Positions 61,013 through 64,000 of a stretch of DNA of 64,000 nt are shown here, one piece after another; position 1 is the first letter of the stretch, and each line of letters opens with the position of its first letter. The DNA lies in assembly GCA_963665865.2 (NCBI GenBank), contig CAXXWF010000001.1, positions 124,001 to 188,000 of the forward strand. Reading direction: 5' to 3'. This DNA is from PHAA01 sp963665865 (lineage in GTDB: Bacteria; Bacillota; Syntrophomonadia; Syntrophomonadales; Syntrophomonadaceae). The notes below the pieces were generated by a model. It ran no database searches and was not told the DNA's origin. It was given only the letters and a program-made list of their open reading frames with translations. Made by a program: the position numbers and the translations under genes.

Positions 61013-62671
61013 TTGAGCATTCGGCGTCGATTCAGACATTTTCTTCGTTACCGTCAGATTACCCGGGTCTTCTTAAAACACGGACTCGGTTATGTTATTC
61101 ACCGTATGGGGATGGAGAAATATGTTCCCTTGCCCGCTGTATATTCGCTCCAAAAATGCGAACGAGAGCCGGATAATTGCCTAGCTGATAAATTAACCCA
61201 TGCTTTTATGGAATTAGGGCCTACCTTTGTGAAACTTGGGCAGGTACTTAGTACCCGCGCCGACATTTTATCCCCGGGGTTTATTACTGAATTGGAAAGG
61301 CTGCAGGACAAGGTTTCTCCCGTTCCTATTGACCAGATCAAAGAGCAAATAGCTCGGGAGATTGGTCCTATTGATGAGATATTTGCTGATTTTAACACTG
61401 TCCCTCTGGCCGCAGCTTCTATCGGACAGGTTCACCAGGCTACCCTTAAAACCGGTGAAAAGGTGATTGTCAAAGTTCAGCGTCCTAATATCGCAACCCA
61501 GGTGGAAAACGACCTGGAGATATTTATTAATCTAGCTCGTATAATGGAAAAACGTTCCCCGGAAGCAGCCCGTATCGGAATATTAGATATTGTCGAGGAT
61601 TACGGGCGGATGATCAGGCTGGAATTAGACTATGACCGGGAAGCCAAAAACACTGACCGGATGAGACATAATTTTGCCAAGGATAATTCGGTGACAATTC
61701 CTCGAGTCTTCTGGGACTATACCACTCCTCGAGTGCTTACTGAGGATTATATTGAAGGAGTAAAGCTTAGTGACCTGGCTACCATCGAAGCCCGCGGTTG
61801 GAGCAGAAATAAAATCTCTCAACTGGGTACCCACGCCTTTCTTACCCAGGTCATGGTACATGGTTTTTTCCAGGCTGATCCTCATCCGGGCAACATTATC
61901 GTCCTGGCTGAAGATAAGATTGCCTTCATTGATTTTGGGGAGACGGGATCACTTACAGAAAACCGCTTGACTAAATTGGGCCGTTTTTTGCAGGGAATAG
62001 ACCAAAAGGATACGGGCAAGGCGATGAGTGCCTTGTACGACCTAGGAATTCTGAATGACCGTATCAATCTGGACGATTTTGAAGGTGAATTTGACGATGT
62101 GGTAGAACGCATCTATTCATCCAATATGGGTGGTATAGATATAAATCTTCTGCGCCAGGAGATTTTAAGCCTTACTTATCGCTATCAATTACGCCTCCCC
62201 CATTATCTTACTGCCTTAATGAAGGCCTTGATAACCCTTGATGGGGTCGGTAAAAAACTGGATCCCAAGTTTAATTTATCAGAAGCAACGGAAAATATTA
62301 TTCAGACGTTATTTGAAGAGAAGACCAAGCCCGACGAGTTATATAAATCGATTAAGCACAGCTATTATAGAGACGTAAAGCCGCTGCTGGCTTTTCCCCG
62401 CAACCTAAATAATCTGGTTAGGGCAGCCAGTCAGGGTGATCTGGAAATATCTCATAACATTGCCATGAAGCAACATCTGGAAGATAAGTTTAGTCAATTG
62501 GCCAACCGGATAAGTGCCAGCTTAATTATTGCGGGAGGTTTAGTCAGTACCTCGCTCCTTCTGCTGGGCGCGCAGCATTCGATAAATCATCTTAACGATG
62601 TGCTCATTGGCACCGGTATCGGTATCAGCTTAATGGGTATATATGCATTGTTTACTTCCGGACGGCGTTAG
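61013..62671 (+). CDS. ABC1/UbiB-family atypical kinase
   Basis: 552 residues with a TTG start behind AGAGGGGG; a TATAAT lies near 60971. Kinase-like ABC1 fold with KLGQVLSTRADILSP (the KxGQ motif), PLAAASIGQVHQA (Ala-rich nucleotide loop), VKVQRP, ADPHPGNI and IDFGETG. Two C-terminal membrane helices (about 500-545). In other bacteria UbiB helps quinone synthesis or lipid handling; here the role is unknown, though a quinone is expected because a complex I is encoded in the same window. Confidence 0.88.
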   Translation: MSIRRRFRHFLRYRQITRVFLKHGLGYVIHRMGMEKYVPLPAVYSLQKCEREPDNCLADKLTHAFMELGPTFVKLGQVLSTRADILSPGFITELERLQDKVSPVPIDQIKEQIAREIGPIDEIFADFNTVPLAAASIGQVHQATLKTGEKVIVKVQRPNIATQVENDLEIFINLARIMEKRSPEAARIGILDIVEDYGRMIRLELDYDREAKNTDRMRHNFAKDNSVTIPRVFWDYTTPRVLTEDYIEGVKLSDLATIEARGWSRNKISQLGTHAFLTQVMVHGFFQADPHPGNIIVLAEDKIAFIDFGETGSLTENRLTKLGRFLQGIDQKDTGKAMSALYDLGILNDRINLDDFEGEFDDVVERIYSSNMGGIDINLLRQEILSLTYRYQLRLPHYLTALMKALITLDGVGKKLDPKFNLSEATENIIQTLFEEKTKPDELYKSIKHSYYRDVKPLLAFPRNLNNLVRAASQGDLEISHNIAMKQHLEDKFSQLANRISASLIIAGGLVSTSLLLLGAQHSINHLNDVLIGTGIGISLMGIYALFTSGRR

Positions 62672-62753
62672 TGCTTGTGAATAGTTTGTCCTTGTCCGCG
62701 CATAAGTCACCTTTTTTCTAGGTATGCTAAGGCTAAGAAAGGAGGTCGACAGT

Positions 62754-62921
62754 TTGTCAAAGGTAACGAAATGCATGTGCGAAGAATGCAAGTATAATGA
62801 TAGTTTTGCATGTCAAGCCGATGGAATTGAGATAAGGTCCAGTGCCGAAGGCTACAAGGTTGTATCACCGGAAGGAACCAGTTGCAGCACATTTGAACAC
62901 GCTTCCTTAACTACCTTGTAA
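62754..62921 (+). CDS. DUF1540 small Cys-rich protein
   Basis: 55 residues from a TTG at 62754, behind AAGGAGG; an upstream in-frame ATG at 62724 precedes that site. Pattern KCMCEECKYN...CQADGIEI...GTSCSTFEH fits the DUF1540 family of Firmicutes (probable metal-binding knuckle, function unknown). A terminator follows. Confidence 0.85.
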   Translation: MSKVTKCMCEECKYNDSFACQADGIEIRSSAEGYKVVSPEGTSCSTFEHASLTTL

Positions 62922-62937
62922 ACAAAACTTAAATCAA

Positions 62938-62970
62938 GAAGGCGGGGGCATTTAAACCCCGTTTTCTTAT
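62938..62970 (+). terminator. Terminator after the DUF1540 gene
   Basis: GGCGGGG and CCCCGTT pair (with G-T pairs at the base) around GCATTTAAA, followed by TTCTTATT. It slightly overlaps the 3' end of the convergent tcdA gene. Confidence 0.6.
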
Positions 62971-63728
62971 TGAGTGGGCTTAATCAAATCCTTCACGACC
63001 TCACCAGCTATCAAAAGCCCGGCCACCGAAGGTACAAAAGCTATACTGCCGGGAATTGAGCGCCGAATCGTACATGTCCGAGCAGATTCCCGAGGGCAGA
63101 TACAGTTAAGCTGGCAGCTGGTTTCTTCACTTTCCAGGGGTTTTATCGGCTCTTCCTTAGAATAAACGACCTTTAAATCCTTAACCCCTCTTTTCCGAAG
63201 CTCTCTGCGCATAACCTTGGCTAAAGGACACACTGAAGTATCGTAGATATCAGCGATTTCAAATCTGGTCGGGTCAAGTTTATTGCCCGCACCCATACAG
63301 CTAATTATTGGGATGTTGAGCTTCTTAGCATTTAATATCAGGTCGATTTTAGCGGTTACGGTATCTATTGCATCAATAATGTAGTCATAATCGGTGGTAA
63401 CTAATTGGGAGGCGCATTGCGGCATATAGAATGTTTGATGGGTAAGCACCTTAGCCCGCGGATTGATTTCCAAAATCCTTTCCTTCATAACCTCAACTTT
63501 AGGCTGGCCTATCGTCTTCCTCGTGGCGTGGATTTGTCGATTGATATTGGTCAAACATATGCAGTCATCATCAATCAGCACCAGTTTCCCGACCCCCGAC
63601 CTTACAAGTCCTTCTACGGCGAAGGTTCCGACCCCACCGATTCCGAAGACTGCCACGGTGCTCCCGGCCAGCTTTTCCATGGCAGCTTTGCCTATTAATA
63701 ACTCGGTTCTTGAAAATTCGTAGAGCAT
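62967..63728 (-). CDS. tcdA: tRNA threonylcarbamoyladenosine dehydratase
   Basis: 253 residues from the ATG at 63728, preceded by GGGAGG; the open frame runs 75 bases further upstream without such a site. ThiF-like E1 fold: GIGGVGTFAVEGLVRSG, DDDCICLTNINRQIHA, IIDAIDTVTAK, GAGNKLDPTRFEIADI and VCPLAKVMRRELRKRG, all typical of TcdA/CsdL, which forms cyclic t6A in tRNA. Second E1-type protein of the window but unrelated in operon. Confidence 0.92.
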   Translation of the reverse strand: MLYEFSRTELLIGKAAMEKLAGSTVAVFGIGGVGTFAVEGLVRSGVGKLVLIDDDCICLTNINRQIHATRKTIGQPKVEVMKERILEINPRAKVLTHQTFYMPQCASQLVTTDYDYIIDAIDTVTAKIDLILNAKKLNIPIISCMGAGNKLDPTRFEIADIYDTSVCPLAKVMRRELRKRGVKDLKVVYSKEEPIKPLESEETSCQLNCICPRESARTCTIRRSIPGSIAFVPSVAGLLIAGEVVKDLIKPTQ

Positions 63729-63845
63729 TTTTCCTCCCATAGTGAATTGGCTCAACCAATAGTTTTCGTAGCTAAACATAGTTAAATTAATATGAAGCTG
63801 CACATTAAGTGAAATCTCGAGTGAGAAATGCTCTACCCAGTGATA

Positions 63846-64000
63846 TTAGTCTGCCTTACTTTGTCTTGTATAATCAATCCACTTACCCAGCAGCAACTTT
63901 ATAATTCCAGCCACCGGCACTGCAATCAGCATTCCTAGCAGGCCAAACAAACTGCCCCCAATGACAATGGACAACATGACAAAAACTGGATGTAGTCCAA
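63846..64000 (-). CDS. AI-2E family transporter, C-terminal end (cut by window)
   Basis: The last 51 codons on the minus strand read GLHPVFVMLSIVIGG, then GLLGMLIAVPVAGIIKLLLG and a charged tail. LHP and the GLLG..IAVP pattern are typical of the final membrane helices of the AI-2E/PerM/YueF family. The rest lies beyond 64000. Confidence 0.8.
   Translation of the reverse strand, partial: GLHPVFVMLSIVIGGSLFGLLGMLIAVPVAGIIKLLLGKWIDYTRQSKAD

Overview
The window looks like a chromosomal stretch from an anaerobic Clostridia-type Firmicute, closest in style to the Syntrophomonadaceae/Peptococcaceae. The signs are AGGAGG-type ribosome sites, a T-box leader, an 11-gene complex I lacking nuoEFG, an [FeFe]-hydrogenase maturase (hydE), a YedF selenium-metabolism protein, DUF1540 and CBO0543 family proteins, and a group IIC intron. 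No rRNA, tRNA or CRISPR array was seen.

Layout. 0-8.5 kb: the end of an EAL phosphodiesterase, two ABC-2 export systems, several small membrane proteins and an aminotransferase. 8.5-12 kb: a multicopper oxidase with a Cys/His-rich partner, and a double CDGSH protein. 12-17 kb: a five-gene unit (exported protein, ABC ATPase, permease, histidine kinase, response regulator). 17-24 kb: T-box-controlled leuA, a TetR regulator with a rifampin-phosphotransferase-like enzyme, and ndk between two copies of a palindromic repeat. 24-34 kb: nuoABCDHIJKLMN on the minus strand, with a 160 bp inverted-repeat element between nuoK and nuoL. 34-39 kb: sulfur/selenium and Fe-S functions (yedF, cysteine desulfurase, hydE, an IscU-like protein lacking one cysteine, and a tandem E1-like protein).

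39-61 kb is a metal-homeostasis island: copA-copZ, a group IIC intron seated on the copZ terminator, cadC-cadA, copB, a two-component system, a YtkA-like protein with a polyferredoxin, a DUF2318 protein, an HMA/SafE/cupredoxin fusion with an Lgt-like neighbour, and two copies of a SHOCT-protein gene pair. The island also holds a RuBisCO-like protein beside a cupin, which suggests the MTA-isoprenoid shunt. 61-64 kb: an ABC1/UbiB kinase, DUF1540, TcdA and the end of an AI-2E family transporter.

The strongest new signal is a composite promoter element in the metal island: two 11-bp direct repeats (CTTCAtAATAT then CTaCACAAaTA), exactly 5 bp, then a -10 hexamer. I find it seven times with identical spacing: twice before copA, and before the response regulator, the YtkA-like gene, the DUF2318 gene and the HMA/SafE fusion, plus one orphan copy pointing antisense into copB. 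It looks like the operator of the local OmpR-family regulator and so defines a candidate copper/metal regulon.
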